14,684 bases of DNA from Glomus cerebriforme (GCA_003550305.1 QKYT01000864.1:29270-43953); one strand, 5' to 3'. Positions 1 to 8,929 are shown, counted from the stretch's first letter. Notes: generated by a model not told the origin, from the sequence alone. Made by a program: numbers and translations.

Positions 1-1330
1 AAAAAAAAGAAATAGTAAATCAGAACATTTCTAATAAAGAAAGAAAAAATAAAAAAATGAAATTCATAACAAAGTAATTCATTATGAAACTAATGTTTCT
101 TTTCTGATTCTGAATTTCTAGAGTTGAATCTATAAAAAAAAAAAAAATATTCAATTAGAATGTTTCTTAAAGAAAAAATCAAAAAAAATGAAGTTTTGTA
201 ACAAAATGAATGTTATGAAACTTATATTTTAATCCCAATTTACAGATGCAAACTACAAAAAGAAGAAATAATCAGTTTGAATATTTCTTAAAAAATCACA
301 AAGTTTCATTATGAAACTTACATCTGAAAAGAAAGTTTTGAAGTTATAACTTCAAAACTTATCAGATTTTTAAACTGAAATTGAAAAAAAGCCCAATCTT
401 ACAAAAAAAATGAAAAAAAGAAACGTTAGTATCATTTCTACTAATGATTCTTTAAGTAAATGCATCAGATGGGAATTTTGCAAAGAAACTTCTATACTTG
501 AAATGAAATCCAAGAAGAAAAAGAAGAAACATTAGAAACATTTATATTTAAAAAAAACAAAAAAAAAGAACGGTAAGTTTTATTATGAAACTTACCATTT
601 TCTAATTCCAAGTGCCTAAACTGAAGGAGAGTCTACAAGAAAAGAAAAAGAATCATTAGAAAATGTTTCTAAAAAAAGAAAAAAATGGCAAGTTTTACGA
701 AGAAACTTACCATTTTCCAATTTTATGTACTAATTTGAAAGCCAAGAGAACCTATAAAAAAAAGAGAAAGAAAACATTAGAAATATTTCTAATAAGAAAA
801 CAAAAAAAAACATGGTAAGTTTCCCAAAAAAACTTGAAAAACTTACCATTTCCAATTTCAGTATCAGACTGAAAGCATAGAGAATTTACAAGAAAAGAAA
901 GAAGAAATGTTAAAAATGTTTCTTTAAAAAAAAAATGAAAAAAATGATAAGTTTCATGAAGAAACTTACCATTTCTAATTTTATATACTAATCCAAAAGC
1001 CAAGAGAACTTACAAAAGAAAAGAGAAAGAAAATATTAGAAATGTTTCTAATAAAAGATAATAAAAAAAATACAGTAAGTTTCCCAAAAAAACTTGAGAA
1101 ACTTACCATTTCTGATTCCAGTATCGAACTGAAAGCACAGAGAACCTACAAGAAAAGAAAGAAGAAATGTTAGAAACATTTCTTTAAAAAAAATAGTAAG
1201 TTTTGTAAAGAAACTTACCAGTTCCCACTTTCCAGTATCGGACTGAAAGCCAAGAAACCTACAAAAGAAAAAAAAAAAAGAAATGTTAGAAATATTTCTT
1301 TAAAAAAGATTGAAAAAAATAGTAAGCAGG
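1..1330. repeat. Satellite-like tandem array with hairpins
   Basis: At least ten diverged units of about 110-137 bp; the array enters from outside the window. The clearest units run from about 572 to 1330, with AAACTTACC ending each inverted repeat near 596, 711, 847, 970, 1107 and 1218. Each unit has a stem GGTAAGTTT/AAACTTACC (for example 572-580 with 588-596, and 812-822 with 839-849). A second inverted repeat is based on AGAAATGTT/AACATTTCT; at 776-793 it is an 18-bp perfect palindrome. Alternate units resemble each other more than their neighbours (unit at 703 like 962, unit at 839 like 1099), giving a 250-260 bp dimer. Copies in 1-540 are more degenerate (ATGAAAC at 84, 215 and 311). 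The plus strand is strongly purine-rich. No coding capacity is convincing here. Confidence 0.8.
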
Positions 1331-1396
1331 AAAAAGTTTTTAAAAAAACAAAGTAAATGGAATTATAGATGCTTCTTAAATCCCAAAATCAATAAA

Positions 1397-1512
1397 ATTC
1401 CAAATTATTTTTAGCATTCCAAATTATTTTACCACTTTACTTAGTAAATTAAATATAAACCAAATGAATTTGTACATTCCAGATTATATTTATGACATTC
1501 CAAATAATTTGA
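1397..1512 (+). repeat. Four short repeats of ATTCCAAATTATTT type
   Basis: Copies start at 1397, 1416, 1476 and 1497, each beginning ATTCCA followed by A/G-AT-A/T-ATT. The first two are only 19 bp apart and nearly identical. The origin is unknown; they may be remains of a tandem array. Confidence 0.5.
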
Positions 1513-1835
1513 ATGGCATCTATAAATGAAGTTTTCAAGATGAAAAACAAAAAAGTAAAGTTTTTTTTAAAAAAAAATACCAGATTTAACTAAATTATCT
1601 GATCAATCCAGTCAATCTGGTTATCTGTATAATATTTGATCAATCTGGTGTTATTCAACAAATCTATTCAGATTATCTGAAATCTATTTATTTTTAATCT
1701 GAATTATCTGATCTAATCAAAAAACAAATGATAGATTAAACAGATTTTACTGGAGCATCCTCTAGTCTTCAGTAGTAAGATGTTAAGAAAAATAAAAAAA
1801 AAAAATGAAAAAATTACTGAAACTAATTAAATGGA

Positions 1836-1894
1836 TTTGGCCTGCATTATTTCAAATTTGGCCAGAATTATGTTTAATGTTGGTCAATATAATA
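1836..1894 (+). repeat. GGCC(T/A)G(C/A)ATTAT motif pair plus degenerate third copy
   Basis: TTTGGCCTGCATTAT begins at 1836 and TTTGGCCAGAATTATG at 1857, exactly 21 bp apart. A weaker TTGGTCAATATAAT follows at 1880. Related copies occur at 3961-3992 (minus orientation), 4378-4415 and 9531-9545. Confidence 0.55.
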
Positions 1895-2102
1895 ACCCAG
1901 ATCTCACAATTCTAATTTTTCTAATTTTAAAGATCTTTAATAAATTTTTATTTAAAAATTTTTTTAATATTTTTTTTTGTAATATTTAATTAATATATTT
2001 ATTAAATAAGTAAATTAATAAAAATAAATAGTAAATATAATAACTATTTATTATAACTATTTATTATATTAAAAAAAATATTAAGTGCCATTAATATATG
2101 AG

Positions 2103-2206
2103 TGTTGCGCAACAGTATATAGTGTGTTTAATAACTGTTGGTATAGAAAAATACATATGTTAACTGTATGTGTTGATAAATTCCAGTATACAGGTGTTGT
2201 ACAACA
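2103..2206. repeat. Two TGTTGNNCAACA palindromes
   Basis: TGTTGCGCAACA at 2103-2114 and TGTTGTACAACA at 2195-2206 are perfect 12-bp palindromes differing only in the central two bases. They lie 92 bp apart, just beyond the 3' end of the broken kinase-Sel1 gene. CAGTATA follows the first palindrome and precedes the second. They could be mobile-element remnants or a dimeric protein binding site; nothing distinguishes these. Confidence 0.5.
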
Positions 2207-2263
2207 TGTTAAACAATTGATAGTATTGATCAATGCATTTTTTGGTATATATTAACACCTCCT

Positions 2264-3671
2264 TGCAGCCTTTTGATACAATTCAAGCATTGATTTCAAT
2301 ATCACATTGGTAATAATATCCTAAATTATTTATTTCATTTTCATTTTCTAACTTTGCAGCCTTCTTATATAATTCAAATACCTTTTGTTTATTAATATTA
2401 GTTTCAATTCCATTTTGATAATAATATTCTAAATTATATCATCCATTTGCATTTTCTTTTTGTTCATTAACACTAATTCCAATACTTTTTTATAACAATT
2501 TGCTAAGTCAATTATTTCAGATGCATTTTCTAGATTTGCAACTTTGAATATATTCAAATGCTTTTTGTTTATCAACATTAGTTTTAATGTCATACTGATA
2601 ACAATATTCTAAACTATGCATTCCATATGTATTTCCTAAATTTGCAGCTTTTTGATATAATTCAAATACTTTTTGATTATTAACATTTATTTCAATGCCA
2701 AATTGGTAACAATATCCTAAACTGTTTATCCCAAATGTATTTTCTAAATTTGTAGCCTTTTGATATAATTCAAATGCTTTTGATTATTAATATTTGTTTC
2801 AATACCAAACAATATCCTAATGCTTTTCATTTATCAATATTAGTTTCAATTCCATAATTACAACATAAATTATTTATTCCACCTGCATTCCCTAAATTTG
2901 CAGCACTTTGATATAATTTAAACACTTTTGTTTATCGATACTTGTTCCAATACTATGCTCATTAAATTTTCCAAACAATAGCATTTGAATTATTTTGATT
3001 GATTACTAACCAATTATATATTTCTTGTAAAGCCACATTATGATCATTAAGATAATTAAAAACATTATGTTTACATTTTCCTTTATTTCCTATACTATGA
3101 GAAAGAGCAACCAGTTCATTAACTATTACATTAAAATTTGTAAATAAAATGGGTTTATTTATAATTTGATCACTTGATGTCATTGAAGATTCTGTCTTTT
3201 GTATTCATTTCATTAATTGAGATAAATTTCCATATAATGAATTATCAATAATATTTTCAGGGTTTCAATAGTATTTAATAATTGGTTATTCTCATCACAA
3301 TTATAATTATAAAAATTTTTATAATGATATGATTTGTTGTAGTAATCCCCTTTTAATTTATTAATCTAAGTAATGAATAATTAGAAAAGTATAGATTATA
3401 TATATATGAATACTCATTTTTATAGTTACCTCGTGAATAAGTTCTTTAGCTGTGGTGTTATTCAAATTAAAAATGGATTTCAGTGCAAAAAATTTACCAA
3501 AATTTTCCAATTTGCACGGTAGACTATTCCAAAACCTCCGGAACCAATTTGTTGAATATCACTAAATTGGTCGTATTGATAGTACTTAAAGTGATCCTTT
3601 GCAATAGCTTCTTCAATCCAATTAATCTCATTTGAGTTGTTAGTACCTGTAGGTTCGACATTATTAGACAT
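2264..3671 (-). pseudogene. Broken TKL-type kinase / Sel1-repeat gene
   Basis: The first exon (3671 to 3430) starts with Met and reads about 55 residues up to a glycine loop, GSGGFGIVYRANW. A one-base frameshift in an A-run (minus-strand complement of 3503-3506) interrupts it, then the frame resumes with FFALKS (the ATP-anchoring Lys) and continues to the donor GAG|GTAACT. A 64-nt intron (3429-3366) ends TTACTTAG. The next exon does not continue the kinase: the HRD and DFG regions are absent. It reads instead into the linker that normally follows the kinase, including ALQEIYNWLVINQNNSNAI (residues encoded around 2965-3030), then six or seven degenerate Sel1 units with several frameshifts and stops (for example LGYCYQFGIEINVNNQK). 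The last recognisable Sel1 piece, [11 protein letters not shown], is followed by a stop near 2264. Family usual length is about 600-1200 aa with a full kinase. Loss of the catalytic core plus multiple lesions makes a functional kinase unlikely. Confidence 0.8.
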
Positions 3672-3750
3672 GGTACAGAAAAATTCTTACTGCGAACTGC
3701 AAAAGTTAATTTTAGAAAAAAAGAAGGAAAAAAAAATAATTGTTTTTGAC

Positions 3751-3758
3751 TATTTATA
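3751..3758 (-). promoter_or_regulatory. TATA-like box upstream of broken kinase gene
   Basis: TATAAATA on the minus strand, about 80 bp upstream of the Met codon at 3671. Position and sequence suit a fungal TATA element, but AT-richness makes chance occurrence easy. Confidence 0.3.
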
Positions 3759-3960
3759 AATAAAACCAAATTACCAAACGATTATGTTGTGTCATTCCTT
3801 AATTAGGAATTTAAAAAATTGACAATTTTGTATTATGAAATGACAGTTTAAAACTTAAACTTTTTTAAAATATATCTTATATATCTTATTTATCATGGAC
3901 AGTTGCAATGATAGAGTAGATAAATTTATAAATTTTTTAAAATCAAATCAGAGTGTTGCT

Positions 3961-3992
3961 TAATTCCGGCCGAATATTATAATTTCGACCAG
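3961..3992 (-). repeat. GGCCGGAATTA motif with GGTC partner, minus orientation
   Basis: On the minus strand CTGGTCGAAATTATAA is followed by TTCGGCCGGAATTA. The two GG(T/C)C cores are 19 bp apart. This matches the motif pairs at 1836 and 4378 but in the opposite orientation. Confidence 0.5.
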
Positions 3993-4377
3993 TTTAGATA
4001 AAAAAAAAATTTTATAATTTTAAAAATTTAACTTTTTATTAAAATATAATTTAAATATACATGAAATAATATAAAATTTATTAGTCTGGTGACAATCACC
4101 GCCGTGAGATTGGTATGAATTGGTTTATGTAATTTATTTGCCAAACGCGATTTTAATAATAAAGAAAAAATTAATGGTTGTAAATTATTTAAAATCGAAT
4201 TTGAGATGTCATTTCGTTTAATTATCGAAAAAATAGGCTGGACTCATGGGTAGTAAGTATACTTGTACTTTGAAATAAAGTTTTTATACGTGACTGACAT
4301 CGAAATCAAACTTATTAGTAGTGATAAAGGTAGTTAATTTTAAACGGTCATTATGTTTACTACAGGAAAATAAACAC

Positions 4378-4415
4378 CTGGCCTGAATTATTGCGCCCTT
4401 GGCCGGCATTATGCG
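4378..4415 (+). repeat. GGCC(T/G)G(A/C)ATTAT motif pair
   Basis: CTGGCCTGAATTATTGCG (GGCC at 4380) and TTGGCCGGCATTATGCG (GGCC at 4401) are spaced exactly 21 bp, the same spacing as at 1839/1860. Confidence 0.55.
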
Positions 4416-4499
4416 AAAAAGATTGTGACTATTTTCGGGACTATACGGTAAATTGAATTATGAAAGGTTTGATGATATCATCTGCTTATTGATCGCTAT

Positions 4500-4660
4500 A
4501 TTCAATGGACTACATATTTAGCGACCCGCCGCAATCCCGCCTTAAAATTTCGCGCTTTCATAAAATTTTGCGCGTAATATCACGTGATATAATTATAGAA
4601 AAATTTTTTTTACAACTTATTCTACTGTTTAGCTGCGGCGAACCCTGGATCATACGCCAC
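4500..4660. repeat. GC-rich block, probable dispersed-repeat end
   Basis: In strongly AT-rich surroundings this block has GCGACCCGCCGC near 4520 and GCTGCGGCGAACCCTGG near 4631. Between them lie two similar words, AAAATTTCGCGC and AAAATTTTGCGCG, and a perfect 14-bp palindrome ATATCACGTGATAT at 4577-4590. It abuts the stop codon of the intact kinase gene (4666-4668). Composition and internal repetition suggest a mobile-element fragment; no terminal inverted repeats or target duplication were found by eye. Confidence 0.45.
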
Positions 4661-4665
4661 TATTT

Positions 4666-7600
4666 CTATATGAATTCGTATTCTTTATCAACGTTTTCCC
4701 CATGCGACTCTAATCCTCTATGATTATAATCTGCAACTTTATATTGTGCAATTTGATGTCCAAATTCATGAGACTTTTTATAAAATTCAAAAGCTTTAAC
4801 ATCATCTTTTTCAACACCTATTCCTTGTTCGTAACATCTACCCAAATCATATAATGCTACTTCATTTCTATTTTCTGCTGCTTTATTATACCAATAAATA
4901 GCTTTTTCTAAATTTATTTCAATTCCTTTGCCATTTTCATATAAAATTCCAAGATTATGTTGTGCAAATTTATTTTCTTTTTCGGCTGCCTCTTTATATA
5001 ACTCGATTGCCTTTTCTTTATTAATCTCAGTACCAATTCCTTTATCATAACAATTACCAAGTTGATATTTTCCATCTATATCTCCTTGTGCAGCTGATTT
5101 CTTATAATATTCAAAAGCTTTGTCTTCATTTTTTTTAACGCCTACTCCTAATTTATAACATACACCTAAGTTATATTGTGCAGCCTCATTTCCATTATCT
5201 GCCGCTTTATTATACCAAAGAATAGCCTTGGCTAAATCCTTTGTGGTTCCTTCGCCTTTTTCATAAAAAACTCCAAGATTATTTTGTGCAAATTTATTTT
5301 TCTCAGCTATCTTAATATATAGCTCAAACGCCTTTTTTTTGTTAACCTCAGTACCAATTCCTTTATCGTAACAATTTCCAAGTTGATATATTCCATCTAT
5401 AGATCCTTGTTCAACAGCCTCTTTATATAACTCAAATGCTTTTACTTTATTAATTTCAGTACCAATTCCTTTATTATAACAATTACCAAGTTCAAATTTT
5501 CCACCTATATATCCGTGTTCAGCTGATTTTTTATAAAGTTCAAAAGCTTTATTTTCATTTTTTTCAACGCCTATTCCATATTGATAACATCTCCCCAAAT
5601 TAAATAATGCTACTTCATTTTCTGATGCTTCATTATACCAATAAATAGCTTCTTTTAAATTCTTTTCTCTTTCATATAAAACTCCTAGTCTAGTTTGTGC
5701 AATTTCATTTCCTTTTTTAGCCACCTTTCTATATAGTTTGATTGCTGCTTTTTTATCAACCTTTGTTCCAATTCCTTTATCGTAAAAATATGCTACTTTA
5801 TATTGTGCATCTTGATACTTTTGTTTGGCTAATTTTTTGTAAGATTCAAAGGCTTTAATAATATCATTTCCAACACTTATTCCATTTTCATAAAATAAAC
5901 TTAATGCATATGGACGTTTGTATTTGGCTGATTTCTTATAATATTTGAAAGCTTTAAGTTCGTCTTTTTCAACGCCTATTTCATTTTCATAACATATACC
6001 CAAGTTATATTGTGATAATTTATTTCCATTATTTGCTGCTTTCTTATACCAATAAATTGCCTCTTTCAAATTCTTTTCAGTTCCTTCACCTTTTTCATAT
6101 AAATATCCGAGATTATTTTGAGCTTCAAGACTTCCTTTTTTGGCAGCAATTTTATATAATTCTAAAGCTTTTACCTTATCAATATTAATTCCAATTCCTT
6201 TATCATAACAATGACCAAATCGAAATTGACCATCTGTATAACCTTGTTCGGCTGATTTTTTAAATAATTCAAAGGCTTTTCTTTCATTTTTTACTACACC
6301 TATACCATCTCTATAACAATAACCTAAATTATGCTGTGCAATTTTATTTCCATATTCCGCTGCTTCTTCAAAATAATGAAATGCTTTTTCATATCTTATT
6401 CTTATTAATAATTTTCCAATATAATATAAACCAAGTTGACTAAATCTTTCAGTAATCGGTATTTTAATCTCCTTCTCTTTGAGAATATCTTTAGCAATAA
6501 TATTTCCACTTTGTGTTGCTTTTTTGTACCAATAAATAGCATAATCTCTATCTATGTTTGTTCCAATTCCATAATAATAACAATTTCCAAGTTGTTGTTG
6601 AGCATCGGCATCTTTTTGCTGTTTAGCTAATATTTTATAGTATTTAAATGCTTTATTTTCATCTTTTTCAACTCCTTTTCCTAATTTGTAACAATTCGCA
6701 AGATAAAGTTTTGCAGTTATATTATCATTATTAGTTGCTTTCTTATACCAATTAACTGCTGCTGCTTCATCTTTTTCAATTCCAATTCCGTACTCATAAC
6801 AGTATCCTAAATAGAATTGTCCAACAATACTATTATTATCTACAGATTTTTTATAATATTCAAATGCTAAATTTGTATCTTGCCTTGTTCCATATCCTTC
6901 ACTATAGCATTTAGCAAGATAAACTTGGGCTAATGGAAAGTTATCTTCTGATGCTTTTGAAAATAATTGAAATGCTCTACTGTTATTATCTTCTGTATTA
7001 GTATCATAGTAATAAAATAATCCTAGAAGCCAGATATATTGTGCTTCATCTTGATTTTTTAAGAGCCATTTGACAAGTTTATCTTTTTCTTGATTCAATA
7101 ACATTTGTTGATTAATAAGTTGTTGAATTTGAGTAATACATTGATTATGTTTCTTAATTATACTTTTAATTAATTTATTAACAACGGTTTGATTTATAAA
7201 TATTCTAGTCAATGATTCTGTTGATTCTTTATCTGAAATTCTTGATAAATCACTTCTAGTTTTTGTAGTAGTAGTTTCTTGAGTTTGTAAATTCAAAGCG
7301 TTTTTAGATTCAACCATTTGTGATATATTATCTATCAATAATTCACTATTCATATCTGAAATTTCTTTGCTAAAATCGTTCGTTGCACATACATTCTCTT
7401 CGTTTGTAATAAGAATGCCGCTTCTTTTAATAGACATCGTTTTAAGTTGTAAAACAACTTCTTGAACATCTGGACGTTCATCTGGATCATCATTCCAACA
7501 TTCTAATTACGAAATAAATTAATTTTTTTTTATGAGGAAAAATATTCAATAAATAATTTCTTAATATAACTTACTTGTATACAATTTACTATATTCAATA

Positions 7601-8860
7601 GGAGTACCATCAATTATTTCCTCTCTTTTTCCTGTTTTTATATCTAAGGCCAAGCCCACATCATAATTTTCACCTTCAGGATAGAATGGTCGACGTCCGC
7701 TTGAAATCAGCCACATAATAACTCCAATACTATATACATCAGACTTTTTATTTAATTTGTAATGTTCATTTTGATTATTAGTATTATTTTTATTATTAAA
7801 ACTTCTTGGATCCATATAAGGTATTACACCAAAATTGTTTAATGTGATACTTGTATCTTCGGCAAGTTTTTTTGACAAACCAAAATCTGCCAACTTAATT
7901 TTTTTCTGATGTACAAGTATATTACCCGCGTGCTTAAATTAAAAAAAAAATTGATAATTTAAAATGTGTTGTTTATAAATCATAAAATAAAATGAAGTTA
8001 ATAAATTACCAGATCACGATGAATAATATCACATTCATGCAAACATAATATAGCATTTGATAATTGTAATGCTAAACTAAATTTATCATCCCATCCAAGT
8101 TCATTAAAATGCTTGTTTAAATAGGTTTTTAACGTGTCACTATCAGCGTATTCCAAAACCAATGAATATTCTTTCCTTTGATGAGTTGCATCTGAATAAT
8201 CTGAATAAAAAAGAAAACATTTCAATATTTATTAAATATTTGGAACAAAGCGTTTTTACGAACTACCTCTACAGTACACCGAAAAATTCTGCTGATGCAG
8301 ACCGGCAGGCGGCGGGTGATAAATAATTTATCGTCACGCGGCAGCAGAATTTTTCGGATGTTCTTGGGCTAGTAATTTTTACATTAAATTCCGAATTTTG
8401 GAACACGAATGCACTTATATTTTAAGCCAAAGAAGGATCTAGTATGCCACTTTTGACTTTTATATATAAGCAAGTTGATACAATAAATTTAAATCCTAAA
8501 ATTACCAGTTTTTATTGTAATTCCATGGAATCGTAAAATGTTTTCATGAAAATCAACGTCCCGATGTAATGTCAACTATAATATAAATATTGTATTAATT
8601 TTTATTTTTATATATATTTATATGATATTAAAAATAATTATATATATTTCGATATTTACCTCTTTAACAATGTTTTTAAGAGTTTGTTCGTTATTATCCC
8701 TAAAGGATTTTAAAGCGAAAGTTGTATTTTTCCAATCAGCACGGAAGACACGTCCAAATGCACCATTACCTATTTGTTGCACATTTTTAAAGTCCGAATA
8801 TTTATGGTGTTTGACATTATTTTCATTTTCTAACCAATCAATGTAATTAACGCTTGACAT
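4666..8860 (-). CDS. TKL-type protein kinase with C-terminal Sel1-repeat array
   Basis: Five exons join in frame: 8860-8660, 8575-8506, 8200-8010, 7932-7575 and 7502-4666 (3657 nt, 1218 aa plus TAG). All four introns (84, 305, 77, 72 nt) are GT-AG. The start is the Met shortly before the kinase domain, as in the paralogue at 3671. Kinase, about residues 28-290: G-loop GNGAFG (31-36), ATP Lys51 in FALKSF, likely alphaC Glu67, catalytic HRDL (151-154, Asp153), HAGN with Asn158, DFG (170-172), [11 protein letters not shown] (218-228), CW..DP.ERP (from 275). All catalytic residues are present, so it is predicted active. A hydrophilic linker (about 296-425) precedes about 21 Sel1 units of about 36 aa (427-1205; consensus [12 protein letters not shown] and [13 protein letters not shown]). 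No signal peptide or membrane segment: likely cytosolic, with Sel1 as a protein-binding solenoid. Substrate is unknown. The third exon has two in-frame acceptors (8200 or 8191). Exon joins are inferred from sequence only. Confidence 0.9.
8201..8505 (-). other. Enlarged intron 2 of the kinase-Sel1 gene
   Basis: Donor ACTG|GTAATT and acceptor TTTTATTCAG bound a 305-nt intron, against 72-84 nt for the other three in the gene. The excess of about 220-230 nt includes the inverted-repeat element at 8279-8357 and flanking sequence with no coding potential. Joining the flanking exons keeps the kinase frame (codon split G|AT). Confidence 0.75.
8279..8357. mobile_element. 79-bp inverted-repeat element (MITE-like) in intron
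   Basis: CCGAAAAATTCTGCTG at 8279-8294 is matched perfectly by its reverse complement at 8342-8357. The interior is GC-rich at its flanks (GGCAGGCGGCGGGTGA) and has a weaker inner stem, TAAAT/ATTTA with GTGA/TCAC. The whole can fold as a long hairpin. It has no coding capacity, and no target-site duplication was found by eye: the flanks are GTACA on the left and ATGTT on the right. A non-autonomous DNA transposon remnant fits best. Confidence 0.65.
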
Positions 8861-8898
8861 TTTAACTTTCTTTTTTTTTAAAAAAAAAAAAAAATTTA

Positions 8899-8918
8899 AA
8901 TCATTGGTTTCAATGATT
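8899..8918. promoter_or_regulatory. Inverted repeat upstream of the kinase gene
   Basis: AATCATTG at 8899-8906 and CAATGATT at 8911-8918 form a perfect 8-bp stem with a 4-base spacer, about 40-60 bp upstream of the start codon. A poly-T/poly-A tract (8871-8894) lies between it and the gene. It may be a dimeric regulator site or a 5'-UTR hairpin; role unproven. Confidence 0.3.
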
Positions 8919-8921
8919 CAA

Positions 8922-8929
8922 TTTATATA
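8922..8929 (-). promoter_or_regulatory. TATA-like box of the kinase-Sel1 gene
   Basis: TATATAAA on the minus strand, 62-69 bp upstream of the Met codon at 8860. The spacing resembles the site upstream of the paralogue (about 80 bp). Chance occurrence is easy in this composition. Confidence 0.3.

Larger units (their letters stand above)
1331..2260. other. AT-rich spacer with short repeats, no gene seen
   Basis: No credible coding frame. It holds four copies of a short motif related to ATTCCAAATTATTT (1397, 1416, 1476, 1497). It also has an ACCAGATT copy at 1579 facing AATCTGGT copies at 1614 and 1642, within a stretch rich in ATCTGAT-like words up to about 1710. A pair of GGCCNGNATTA motifs lies near 1839-1872, and two palindromes at 2103 and 2195 are listed separately. 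The section 1920-2090 is almost pure A/T. Confidence 0.6.
3672..4665. other. Intergenic region with repeat fragments
   Basis: This separates the broken kinase gene from the 3' end of the intact one. It contains the TATA-like site at 3751, a GGCC motif pair in minus orientation (3961-3992), a small hairpin GGTGA-CAA-TCACC at 4088-4100, a second motif pair at 4378-4415, and the GC-rich block at 4500-4660. A frame of 72 codons crosses the GC-rich block and the end of the intact gene on the plus strand; I regard it as repeat-derived and antisense, not as a gene. Confidence 0.55.

Noticed and set aside
752..1003. Minus-strand frame of 83 codons within the satellite
   Set aside because: It is a Phe-rich translation of purine-rich satellite units and repeats with the array; no protein character.
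1..1330. CRISPR-like array
   Set aside because: Repeats are long, diverged and contiguous without unique spacers of constant length, and the genome is eukaryotic.
3524..3769. Minus-strand frame of 81 codons overlapping the first exon of the broken kinase
   Set aside because: It reads the same DNA in another frame; the kinase frame carries the recognisable glycine loop.
4081..4130. Possible small structured RNA around GGTGA-CAA-TCACC
   Set aside because: Only a 5-bp stem with no recognisable box or tRNA-like arms.
4505..4723. Plus-strand frame of 72 codons
   Set aside because: It crosses the GC-rich repeat and runs antisense into the end of the intact gene; likely a repeat-derived open frame.
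6436..6630. Plus-strand frame of 64 codons
   Set aside because: It is antisense to the Sel1 array, with no motif.
8622..8846. Plus-strand frame of 74 codons
   Set aside because: It is antisense to the first kinase exon.
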